A DNA stretch of 64,000 bases, taken from contig CM041541.1 of NCBI GenBank assembly GCA_023238725.1, forward strand, positions 13,353,544 to 13,417,543. The letters run 5' to 3'. Under the pieces are notes generated by a model. The model had not been told where the DNA came from. It was given only the letters and a program-made list of their open reading frames with translations, and made no database searches. Shown piece after piece: positions 31,038-42,219 of this stretch; position 1 is the stretch's first letter; every line of letters starts with the position of its first letter. The position numbers were made by a program, and so were the translations under genes. Source of the stretch: Scortum barcoo. Its lineage: Eukaryota > Chordata > Actinopteri > Centrarchiformes > Terapontidae.

Positions 31038-31640
31038 CTATCAGACTTCTACTCGCTTTTGTCTTTTCTTTATTGTCTCTTTGTTTTTTTAACTCCATCT
31101 TTTATCCAGTTTTTTGTCTGTTGTCTCTTGTCAGTGCAGGTTGGAGTTATTTTTAGGTCACATTACTTTCACTCCACATTTCAGAAGGAGTTATTGTACT
31201 TTTTACTCAAATATATTAATCTGACAGCTGTAGTGATGAGTTACCGTTTATTTTAAGGTTTTATCCAAGTAAACAAATATATATGAGATAATAAAATTGT
31301 TTAGGATTCAACCAACATTCCATTTAAAGAAGCAGTGTGACTTTTAAAGATTTAAATAATTGTCTGAGACAGAAGGAAAAGTCATTTGAAAATTGGAAAA
31401 CTTTACCTGATAAGTTGTGTCGTTTTTGTGCTTTTGGACTACATTTCCCACAGTTTGATGAAGGTTTCTTGGTGGACTGGAAGGTAAAGAGCTCTTTAAA
31501 CATTTTCATCTAAAAACGCTGGATTTAATTCTTTATTTTAAAATGTGTTTATATGGGAAGTTTATTTTGACAAAACTTTTCAAAATAAGTCTAGGAAGTA
31601 AAATCTGTGAAGTTTAGTGCTACAAACAGGATGTAAAACA

Positions 31641-31655
31641 CCACCAGATGGCGCT
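31641..31655 (+). promoter_or_regulatory. CTCF-like site CCACCAGATGGCGCT
   Basis: Strong match to the CTCF core (CCASYAGRKGGCR with trailing CGCT), about 590 bp past the clasp1 polyadenylation signal. A boundary role between clasp1 and the gli2 regulatory domain is inference. Confidence 0.4.
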
Positions 31656-32439
31656 CTTCCCCCTCGAGCAGACTTTCTGTGCTGCTGTGATTGATTATTG
31701 GTGGATTATTGGCCTCATCAGTTCTCTTTGAAATTTTACCTCAAAAGTCTTTTATTTCCCCTTTTCAAACTTTTTAACTCGATAAACTGAAGCTGAAACT
31801 GAACAAAAGAAAAAGTGTTTTTCTCAAACATTCAAACAGGAAAAATATCAATAATGTGAATGTTTTATTTGGATTTTTTTCCATTAAAGTTTCCATAAAA
31901 CAAATTTCATCTTAATGTAGTTTAAGTATCAGGAGTAATAAAAGTATCCTCAGGTTTATGTAGTATCAGTAGTGAAAGAAGTATTCTCAGCTGCAGTACT
32001 TGAGTAAATGTACTTTTCTCCTGTAGTGTGTCACTGTTTCTGTATTAGTGTTATTGGACAAAAGGCCGGCGTTTGTGGTTGGTTTGTGTGAACAAACATG
32101 CCTACGTGAATATTTAAAGTGTATTTCTACATGATAAAATGTCTCTCCTGGGACTCTGCCACAGACGAACAGAAACAGCAGCTTCAGGTGTCGTCTCTGC
32201 GGAGCTCCGTCTGATCTGATGAGGCGTTTGTGGTGATTACAGAGGCCACACTGTTTGCTTTACACGCCCCTCCAGTGCCGCATTAATCTTTAAACTCGTC
32301 CCCCGGATCACTGCCTCCTAACGGGGCGTTTCATTGGCGGATCAAAGCGGACCGTTGGATGGCTCCTCCCCCGCCGTCACACCTTGAAGTAGCTTCGTTA
32401 GCGTCTCTCGGCGGCGGCCGTGTGTCGTCGCAGAGGCCT

Positions 32440-32720
32440 GTTTCATCAGTATGCACACGCTGTTGAAAATTAATTTCATTAAAGGCCCTCTGTTTGCACC
32501 CCCTCCTCCTCCTGTTTAAAAGCCCTCATAGTGTATGATTAGCGCGCATTTCCCCAACCTGGCTGGGAGTGGCGTCTGGGTCGGGAGGTCGCGCAAATGA
32601 AAGAGAACAACTTCATTGTGAGATGACTGGCCCATAAATCATCGGCCGTTTTCTATAAATCACGGCAGATGGCGGGGAGCGAGCCGAGGCTCATGGGAGC
32701 ACGTTGCGGCCCCTGTGCAT
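32440..32720. promoter_or_regulatory. Candidate conserved enhancer block A
   Basis: Compositionally balanced, repeat-free sequence with GATTAGCG, GCGCAAATGA (POU-like), two ATAAATCA sites about 25 bp apart and a GCAGATGG E-box. No open frame crosses it. This dense motif mix is typical of vertebrate developmental non-coding elements; conservation was not tested. Confidence 0.4.
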
Positions 32721-35700
32721 GATGGGAAGGGCCGGGCTTAGCTGCGGCGGAGGCTGGCAGAAGCGCGGGGTCACTTCCAGTTTGTGGATGCTGAAGACGT
32801 GAGGTGTGGTGGAGGCGGGCTCCCACCACAGCCGCCGCCCCCGCCCTGCAGCTCGGCTCGGCCTCACCTGATGAGATTCAGACCTCGGAGGTCCACGTGC
32901 AGCACCTCTCCACGCTGGCCTCCATTTAACAGACCTAATCTGCCTGCTTAATATGGAGACAACTTCATCCCCCCCTCGTCCCCGAGCTGCGCTGAGACCT
33001 GTCAGGTTGACACTAAATGTCCACCCAGGAGGGGAGATCTGCCAGGCCGACTCACACCTTCATTATTCATCATGATTATTTAACAGGACAGCTCTGCTGC
33101 AACACGCTCGGCCCGCTTTTAAATTCTACGCCTTCGTTTGTGATGAAAGTTTTTCTGCTGCTTTATTTCACCAGGAGGAGTTTTTCCTGTTTTTTTTTAA
33201 TGAGTTTTAATAAAACAGCCAGTTTACAGCTCCAGTTTAATATGCAGAAGAAAACACAAAAGATAACACTCGCAAACAGAGAGATGTATCTCCTGCTTTA
33301 AAATCTGACGGTGAAGCTCTGAATGAAATGTGTCGTGCTTAGAGAGACATTAAAAGCCTTATTTTAATCTCTTCCACAGACCCACTCACTTTGTGCAGCC
33401 AAATGTTCATAAAAATCACAGAATTTCTAATTTAAATACTTTAAATTTTAAGTTTCCAATGATGGCAAACATTTCAGGCTCCCTCTGAGATAAAATAATG
33501 TTGACGTTCAGAATATTTGTTGAATTTGATCAAAAAGCCATAAAAAACAGGCAATCATTGGTCTGAATATTTCACTTTACTGTAAACATTAAATAGCTTT
33601 ATCATAGAGATGGAGAAAGATAATGAACAACAGCATATGTCAGACAATGTGGAATAAGATGATGTTTACATCCTTTAAGCTCCTCAGCAGATTCACTGTT
33701 GTTTTACAATGTAAAGGTAAATGTAGTTTCTGACATTTACCTTCCAAAGTGTGTTTCTGTGCGAGTGGTTGCACAGAGGAGTCGTTCCTCTCGTTGCCAG
33801 TAGAGGGAGCTTCAGAGCCACTGCAGCTCCAGACTGTGAAACAGGAAGTTCATGTGGAGGAGAGGCTGAACAGGCCTTCAAAGGCTGCTCACTGCTGGGC
33901 TGGTCAGGCCATCAAACCACCCAGTTCTTCTGTTTATTCGAAATAAAGTCACGTCTTTTTTTGCAGGAGGAAAATGTGGATATGCTTAAAGTTTTAAAAA
34001 CTTTAATTATGGAGGAGAAAAAAGCTTGATTCAGTCTTCACCCGAGCTTTTGATTTTTGTTCTCGTGAAAGTAAAAACATTTTTCACACGTTGGCTTAAA
34101 AGTTGAGCTTCCTCCTATAAAGGCATTGGTATTTGCTTCATGAATCAGGTTTAAAATCCGGTGAGGTCGATGTGCTGCACAGCTGCCCAGATGTATTTCC
34201 TCTTTAACTTTACTCGTCCTGTGAGCTCTCAACACAACACCAGGCTGATTATTTAAGGGGAAAAATAAGAGCCAGCTTCCCCCGGATGGATGAAGACGGG
34301 ATTTATGGGGTTGTCTTCAGTTGATCAGATCTGCTTTGACCCCCACCTTTGACCTCGGGTCATCAGAGACCTCGCTCTGTCCTGATTGGTTGGCGCAGGG
34401 CTTCATAGAGACTCTGGTGCTCTTCATCAAAACCAAGTGCACCAGATCCCTCTTACATCTGCTCTAAATTGTCTGCTGTGATTTTTTTTCTTCTCTGTCT
34501 GTGTGTTCTGGAGTTTGTTTTGTTGAGTGGTTTCACAAAGAAGTTAGAGGAGCTGTTTGTGTTTTCGTTTTTTTTCTTTTCTTTTTTTGCTCTGCACAAT
34601 TTAAGAGCACACGAGACGTCTGAGTCTAAACGAGACGTTCAAAGACACGCGAATATCTGTGATTTTCTATAGAGCCTTGATTCATTTCAGACGGCGTCTT
34701 ATCGAAAACTTGACAGCTTTTAAAATAACCTGCAGCTCGTATCAGTCTGTCGTTAACACACACACAATATACAGTAATGAACTGCAAACGAAGGCCTCTG
34801 CACACTTTGTAGAAACAGTTTTGCAGGTTTATGTGTGAGATGGATGGTGCAATTTCAAAAACAGTGTTGCACATGCTGCCGGTACTTTTCCTGTTGTTTG
34901 GTTGGTTTTTGTTGGTCGTGGCAGCAGCTAAATGTATAAATACCTGCACAGAGAGGTGATGAATATCTGAATCAAACGTGATTGAACATCTGATGAATGT
35001 TGTTGCTGAGAGAGCCGAAGAAGAGTTTGGTTCCTCTGTCAGGTCGGGGGATTATCTTTAGTCTGATCCAGGTAAATCTGCTCTTTGTGGTCGAGATCCA
35101 GGAACACCAGGTAGACGACGGATTGACGGGCGAAGATTTCACCAGCTTTCGTCCAGTCCAGCCCAATGTGCAGTGTGTCGGGGCCTTTTTGCTTTTTGGA
35201 GCAGGAAAAAAAGCAGCACAACAAAGAGACTGAACAGTTGAATCAGTAAAGAGAGAAGGTGATTTAAAGAACAATAAAGTCCAAATTTAAACTTGTAAAA
35301 TAGACCAGGAGGGTTTTTTTGAACCTCAATTCCCCCTTCAGCTTCTTGTTTCATTGCTTTATCAGTCAGTCAGTTCATTAAATACACCTGAACAAAGTAA
35401 TGAATTCTACTTTTATGAAGCTTTCAGTTTTTCTTGACTGTCACGAAGTTAATAATTGGACTTTTATATTTAATTCATCTTTTTGGCTGCATTTTGCACA
35501 TTTTCCCCAAATTTCAGACGAGTATTTGTTCAGTATGTTTGCTTTGCGTTCGAGGCACTCAGAGCTGAAGGTTTATTGGTTGTCAGAAAACGTCACGTGA
35601 TTGATCCCAACACGAGTGTCGCCGTCTGAAGCCGCTCGGTGTTGTTTGGGTTTGAAGTCGTCGGAGAAACTCGGCTGCTCTGCTGTGAATTGGGGTTAAC

Positions 35701-35769
35701 GGGGAATTCGTATTGTATTCCTCTGGTACGCTGCACTTAAAAGCAGCAGAGCCCCATTAGCTGCTGCCC

Positions 35770-35799
35770 TCTTTCTTTCTTTCTTTCTTTCTTTTTTTC
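35770..35799 (+). repeat. (CTTT)n microsatellite
   Basis: CTTT tetranucleotide run in the convergent interval. Confidence 0.9.
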
Positions 35800-36419
35800 T
35801 GTGCTCTTTATTTTCTTCCCCCCTTTTGCTGGATCTTTTCCGTCCAGTTGGCTCCCGACCAGAAGCTCCCATTCCCTGCGAGACCTGTTCAAAGATTGGG
35901 GGGGGGGGGTGAGGCAAAAGTACTCAGCTCGCCTAATGAACATCGCTCGGCTCTGATGGTTCAAGGGTCCATCTGGGCTCCACTTCAGGTCTGAGGGGTT
36001 TTTTTTCTGACAGATGCTGGGGTGTGTTGGGACGATCAGCTGCTCCATTCAGGTTTTCGCTCCTCACCTCCAGAAACAGCTCCACGTCCGAGCACGCTCC
36101 GGGGCTTTCAGCTGCATGAAAAAGGTCTTCATAAGCCGACGCCAACAGTGCTTAGAAAAATGTTGTTTCCCATAAAACGAGATGATGAAGAACATAATGT
36201 GGGAAATTATTCATATTATTTCCTTGTGCTTTTATTTAGGACAGAAAGATGCTGACTTTTTGTTTTTATTGTTAATTGGGCAGAAGACAGCTGACAGACT
36301 TGAGAGGTGACTGGATTATTTAAACCTTTAAAACAAGGATGCCACAAATTTCAGCAAAATTTAGACCTCAGGGTGTTTTTTTTTCATTTTTTAATTTATT
36401 TATTTTTGTGACAGTGACC

Positions 36420-36780
36420 GCTGACTTTCATGCGACGGTCACATCGTGACAGTGTTGGATCTTCTGCGGGGGGCCAAGGGCATCGGGAGCTTTTTCAAGG
36501 TGGACTTTCCCTCCAACGAGCCGACGCCGGGCCTCCATCAAACCCTCGCCCCTCCATCTCCGCAGCCCAAACGCATGCATTAATGCAAATTATGGTCTGA
36601 TAATTTAATAACTCTGCCGGCTTGATCTGTCCTTTTTATTACAATTATCATCAGGCAGGGGGTTGCGTTCCATCATCAGAAAATAAACACCATCGATCAT
36701 CCTTGTAATGATTAGCCGCTGACAGGCCGTGCCACGCTTTGCATAAATGGGCTCTAATGCAGAGCTGGAGAGGAGAGCGG
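36420..36780. promoter_or_regulatory. Candidate conserved enhancer block B
   Basis: Contains TGCATTAATGCAAATTATG (POU plus homeodomain), TAATTTAATAA, ACAATTATCA, TAATGATTAGCC and TTTGCATAAAT within about 200 bp, in otherwise mixed composition and without coding potential. This is the most convincing enhancer-like segment of the interval. Confidence 0.45.
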
Positions 36781-37879
36781 GGGCGTTTCAGACGTTTTCT
36801 GCTAACTTTGGCTTCACGTCGGGGTTATTAACCGCGCTGATAATCTTAGCAAGGCTCCCTTTATGTTCCTGGAGAGGTGGCGAGGTTTGCAGCCAACGAG
36901 GAGAGCCATTTCTTAAAGGATTACGTCAGGGGAGGCTGACTCGAGCTCGAAACCTGGAGCCAAGACATGCAAGCAGGGCCTGTTAAGTCTTTCCAGAAAG
37001 AGGCTGGAAGGTGCCAGAGACGTACGCGGAGCTGGCACCGGCCGCCACCTCAGCATCAGGGCCTTCCTCTTAATTGCAGTGGAAAATGATGCTGCATTTC
37101 CCGCCTGTTGAACCAGCTTGTAAAGAAAACAACCCCCCCAACACTCACGCCCCCCCTCCTCCTGCAAAGAGAAAAAGGTTGATTTATAAACTGTGACTTA
37201 AATGCGAGGAAGAATAATCAGGCTGTGGAGGCTTTCTGGCACGACGAGAGCCCACTTTCACCATGGGGAGAAAAACATTAACAAACTTAAATCACCGTTG
37301 CATCAGGTGGTGAATGTTTTATGCCGTCTGTGTTCTCCTTGTGTACTCATTGGCGAAGCCCTGCAGCACACAAAAAAAGACTTTCTGAACAAGGTGCATC
37401 AACTTTCTTTACTCCGATTACTCCTCTGACAAGTCTTAGAGGAGAGAAAATCAGATATTTATGATTCCTGGTTGAGATTTACGCACGGTTCGTATCTGTG
37501 TTTTCACAGGTTATGAAATAACAGCGTTCACTCCCTGCTAAAGCCTCGTCTTTGCCAGTGATGAAGGAGGAAGGGGAGTTAAAAATTAAGACACAAACAC
37601 TCACCGAGCAGCCGACCTTCACACACAGAGCTGCTTTGTTCTCGGCTCTCTGCTTTCTGGCTTTGAAACAGCGAGCAGAGATGAGCTCCCTCCAGGAGAA
37701 CCTGTTTTCTCTGCCTGACCGCAGCGGGATAACATCCTCAAAAAAAAAAAAAACATCTTTCTTGTCAAGATTTTGAAGAGAAACACGACTCACCGTTACT
37801 CCGCTGACCTCGGATCAAAGGTGGCTGCACCTTCAGGTTCAGGTGTTCGCCGGTTTGGGAGCTTTTACTGCCTCCTGTG

Positions 37880-38083
37880 TGCGACGCCGATATTTAAACT
37901 TCACTGGAAGTTTTCAAGTGATCAAACATACATCTGAAGTTCAGTCGTTATTAAATCACACTTTGAATTTACAACGAAACAAAACATTTCAATTAAACCT
38001 GCAATTTCTTTTGACTTTCTTTCAAAATGAGTGTGTGGTTCATTTGAGCACAGCTGATTTCAACCTTCAAGATCACTGTGATG
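37880..38083 (+). repeat. Two-copy dispersed element, copy 1
   Basis: Shares 45 identical bases (38,039-38,083) with 42,175-42,219, and a second similar stretch (AACATACATCT.AAGTTCAGTCG) with about 41,929. Same orientation; class unknown. Edges are approximate. Confidence 0.6.
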
Positions 38084-38481
38084 TAACTGGAAATAAACAC
38101 AGAAACATTACAAGGAGCAAGAGGAAAATACGCTCTGATTTCTAAAGATAACAGCTTCATTATCTGGATAATTGTGAGCTCAGCTGTTCGTGGCCTCCGT
38201 ATTTAAGCACAGTTTTCAGTGCTTGTACTTTGCATGTTATTTATTTGATGCATTTGAATGAGTCTTTAAATCTGAGTGAGGTAATCAGACGTGTTAAACT
38301 GTTGAGGCCTGCGGGGCTTCGAACACTGATCCTCACACACATTGGTGGCTTCCAGCAGTGTCAGAATTACTGCAGGATCTTTAAAAGTGAACGAGATCTG
38401 CTTCAGGAGAATCTTACTTAAGAGGCAGATGTACGATCTGATCTTGTTCCCAGCTTCTCACTCTGTCTGCTCTCTCATCAG

Positions 38482-38742
38482 GATACGCCGGCCGTCAGCA
38501 GACACCTGCCGGATGACACCTGGACCGTCCCGGCATACGTTTAGAGCCGCGAATCCTCCGAGAAGCCGGACTGGGAGGAGAAGGGCAGAGCGATGGGAGG
38601 TTTTAATGAGGACCTCCATCCTCAGACCTCCAGAGAGCGGAGACCTGGAGGACCCGGCGAGGCTGCGGGGGTGGCGATGCTGACCCCCCTCAGCTGCTGG
38701 CGGGATCCACGACTCCCTGAAACCCTGATGCCCCCTCAGCTG
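38482..38742 (+). other. Exon-like GC-rich segment without open frame
   Basis: A GC-rich 261-bp segment is bounded by a good acceptor (TCTCTCATCAG) and a perfect donor (CTG/GTGAGT). All three frames contain stops, so any exon would be non-coding. It could belong to a long non-coding RNA or be chance. Confidence 0.25.
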
Positions 38743-40949
38743 GTGAGTTTTAACCCGCCACCTCACCCCTCCCTAACCCCACTGCTGGTCCTGATTTAAG
38801 CATTTAAACTTTAGTTTGATAGTCCAGACATGATTCTCAACTTCCTGTTGAGTTACTAAAAAGTTGACTGATGAAATTACACTGAAAATTAGTGTAAAAC
38901 CACCACAGGAGCATTAAATAACCACCAAACATAAAAAATGTGACTAAATAAAAATAATAATGGCGACTAATCTAAAAGAATAATGAAGCATTCGTACATG
39001 TTCAGATGTTTGTCCCTCTGTAATGTTCAGAATTTGTGTTAAACAATAACCAGAGTTATAGTTATATATGTTATAATAAAAAGAAATGTATGCATAAATT
39101 AAAGAGTTTAACTGGTAAAAAGAAGATTTGAAAGTGTAAAAAGTATTTCTGCAGAGAGTTGATGTGATGTTTGTCACCTAAAAGATGAGGTCAAGTATTT
39201 CATATTGTCATGTGTTGGAATAATACTAAAGAAATAAAAGGTTTCTCTTGTTGATGTCAGGTAAAGTGCAGTAATTAAACATAAATGTTATTCCAGGACT
39301 ATAAAACCATGTGGCACAGATAACAAACTGTAATATAAAACCTCATCTGTACTTATTTTAGCCTGCAAAACAAAAAGTTACTATAAAATACAAAAAATAG
39401 TTCAAGTTTTCTGCAACTTGACAAGCACAATATTTCTTCTACAGCTTCAGTTTTTTTTACTACATATTAACACTCCCTACTTTTAGGTGAGTGATGCTGC
39501 TAAAATATCACAGAAAATTATTATTCTCTTTTATTTTTGAGTCAGCGGTCTAAGATTAATTGATTATCTGATTAATTATTCCTTATAAATCCAAGCCTGA
39601 GTTTTCTAAAGAAGCTCAGAAAGATGAATTTGTACAGTAAAAGTGTGTTCAGACCTTTTTAATAACCATTCATTTAAGTGGTGACAGATTAAAATCCTGT
39701 CTTCTGTTTCCAAAGTGTCTTTTTATGAGACACCAAATGTAAATGATGTGTGTGTGATTACATGTAAACAACAGCAGAGACTCTGTTTGCATAAGGTATC
39801 ACACATAATGACCAACACAATTGTTTTTTTAAAAGCTCTCGGCGTCGTTTTTTGTTGTTTTTTTTAAAATTATTTTTTAGCATGATGAGCCGTTAATATC
39901 ACAAAGTCCCTCAAACAGATGGCATGTTGTTGGAAAACAGATGTTATTTTGCATAGCAACATATCATGAATATGCATGCTGTATTTAGTTCATGACACTG
40001 AAGGCCTCGCTGATGATTGGCCAGCTCTCGACTCAAGCACATCGAACGAAACCTTAAACTGCTGCAGAAACACGAAGAGTTTGATGTCTTTATTTGGGTT
40101 TAATGTCTCACAGAGTTTGGGAACTGTGAAAATATGAATGTTTTAAAACTCGAGCAGGATTCATAGAAAGCAGAGTTCAAAACCTTTTCTAGACAATAAT
40201 TAAAACATGGGAGGTATATTCATTTTTTTGTAAATATTGTACAGAAGTCACCAAAACAAAGCATTGACTACTGATTATTTTCATTTTTATCAATCAATTC
40301 GTCTATAAAATGTTAGAAAATGGTGAAAAATGATCCATTCAGGAGTCCAGGATGATGTCTTCAAATGTCTCCTTTTGTCTGAGCACCAGTCTAAAACCTC
40401 TCAAACATTAAATTTACTCTGATATTAAACAGAAACAGAAATCTTTGTTTTAATGGCTGAAAACAGTGATTTATTAGCTTACATTATGTGTCAACAGCAA
40501 AATATTGGCAAATGATTTTTCTGCAAATTGATTACTTGACTGTTGCAGCTCTGTATTCAATACAAGTTATAAGTAATGATTTCGGTGGTGAACTTAAATA
40601 ATCACATGAAATCACAAAAAAAACCAGTACCAATATGTTTTCTGTATTTTCCTTCTGAGAGCTTGAGATTTTCTGTAAAACACCTACAAACTCTCTTAAA
40701 AACTTCTCACCTCTTAAGGCACGACTCGAGCGGGTTCATTCAGGAAAATCCAGCAAAGTACAAAACTGGAAACCAGTGAACTTCTCTCTCGGCTGGCAGA
40801 GTTTCTCTTTTAAAGATTTAACGTCTTGTTAAAGGACTATACTGGTGTTTTTTGCAGCGCTGACCTCCGTTTCTGAGGATGAAGATTATTCAGAGGACTG
40901 TAGTTAATATTAAGCAGCGGCTGACACAGAGGCCTCGGCGCTCACTCTC

Positions 40950-41110
40950 AGCAGGGAGGTGGCCCTATTGAAATGAGAGGAGCTGCGCCTTAATAATACA
41001 TTCGTCCCACAGGGGCCACCCATCCACCCAACTGAAGGTGCTTTGGATCATACAAATCTCCTCTATCTCACACAGGAAACCCATCATTTGCTATATGGTT
41101 AATTCCTGCT
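40950..41110. promoter_or_regulatory. Candidate conserved enhancer block C
   Basis: Mixed-composition block with CCTATTGAAATGAGAGG, CTTAATAATACATTCG, a GLI-like GGCCACCCA (one mismatch from GACCACCCA) near 41,016 and GGTTAATTCC. Non-coding; enhancer status is inferred. Confidence 0.3.
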
Positions 41111-41389
41111 TCGTTAATGTTTGTATGGTCCAATATGTGGACACCTGAGCCTGCAGAGAAGTCTCCTGTTGTTTAATGACACCGTGCACCACCATCAGGT
41201 CAAACTTTTAAACTTCACTGTCGGGCTCTGCTTTGCTCCCTGACTCGTATTCAGGACTGTTTTCCTGACGTGGGATTGGATACAAACAGAGACAGACAGA
41301 CTCCTTCGGCTGCCAGTTTGACCAGAAGCTTCTGAAATTGATTCATAAATGAGTATCTGTCTCCTAGCTTCAGGAGGGAGAGGCTGAGC

Positions 41390-41590
41390 TCTGGAGGATT
41401 TACATATTAGTCTAATAGAAATGAATGAGGCTTCAGTGACTGCAGAGCACTATCCATCATTCTGCGCTGACACCGGGGGCCGGAGGAGGGATCCAGCCTT
41501 GTTAGACTGTCACATGTGTGATAATAACGCAATAATGCAAGAGTGCCGCTAATGTGACGAGGCGTCAGGAAGGAAGAGGGAGGTGGAGGT
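41390..41590. promoter_or_regulatory. Candidate conserved enhancer block D
   Basis: Contains TTTACATATTAGTCTAATAG, CCATCATTCTGCGCTGACA, TCACATGTGTGATAATAACG and AATAATGCAAGAG in non-repetitive sequence. Non-coding; enhancer status is inferred. Confidence 0.3.
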
Positions 41591-41804
41591 CAGAGCGCCG
41601 AGTCTCCTTCACGTCTGCTGGTGGCGACTGTCACGGCTCTGATTGAGCTGCCGGACGCCATGCTGGCCCGGTCGTCACTTTCCATACCGTCACGGTGATC
41701 GCGACCCGGCGTGTGACCGCGCAGAGCGCCGAGGCCCGGTGACTCTTGTGTTGGTGGGTGGTGTCACTGGTGGGGCTTTAATAAAACACCCTTTTTAAAA
41801 AATT

Positions 41805-42219
41805 GTGGTCTACAGAAGCCAAGAATGGCCGTGTTTGCAGTTTTTTAATGCTGTTATCTCAACATCACTGACCTTTTGTTCATCAGTTTGAGTTTCATTT
41901 GGCAGCCGTGGAACACTTCAAAATGATCGAACATACATCTCAAGTTCAGTCGCATTATTAAATCACACTGAATTTCTTTTAAATGTCGTACAAAATCGAG
42001 ATAAAGCCTCCTCTGCAGCAAGTAACTAAGTGCACAAGTATGGAAGCCAAGAATGGCCATTTTTGCAATCATTATTTTATTAATGCCGTTAACTTGAGAT
42101 CAGGAGTTATTTATGTTGTTATCTCTCAATATCAAAGCTGTTTTTCTGGTGATAACTAGATAAAATGTGTGTGTTTCATTTGAGCACAGCTGATTTCAAC
42201 CTTCAAGATCACTGTGATG
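41805..42219 (+). repeat. Two-copy dispersed element, copy 2, with internal direct repeat
   Basis: Matches copy 1 at 37,880-38,083 in two blocks. It also contains an internal direct repeat beginning GCCAAGAATGGCC at about 41,818 and 42,047. No terminal repeats or open frame identify its class. Confidence 0.55.

Larger units (their letters stand above)
27220..31055 (+). other. clasp1: clasp1 3' UTR
   Basis: About 3.8 kb of AT-rich sequence runs from the stop to a canonical AATAAA at 31,032. No splice-competent open frame is seen. It begins with an AGCTT tandem repeat, holds a copy of a dispersed fish repeat near 30,012, and has a Pumilio-type TGTACATA at 30,975-30,982 close to the end. Length and end are inferred; earlier polyadenylation near 28,367 (AATAAA) is possible. 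Confidence 0.7.

Noticed and set aside
38342..38799. Overlapping + strand open frames of 113 and 68 codons
   Set aside because: Overlapping frames, no similarity to known proteins and no phase-consistent splicing; treated as chance frames in a GC-rich segment.
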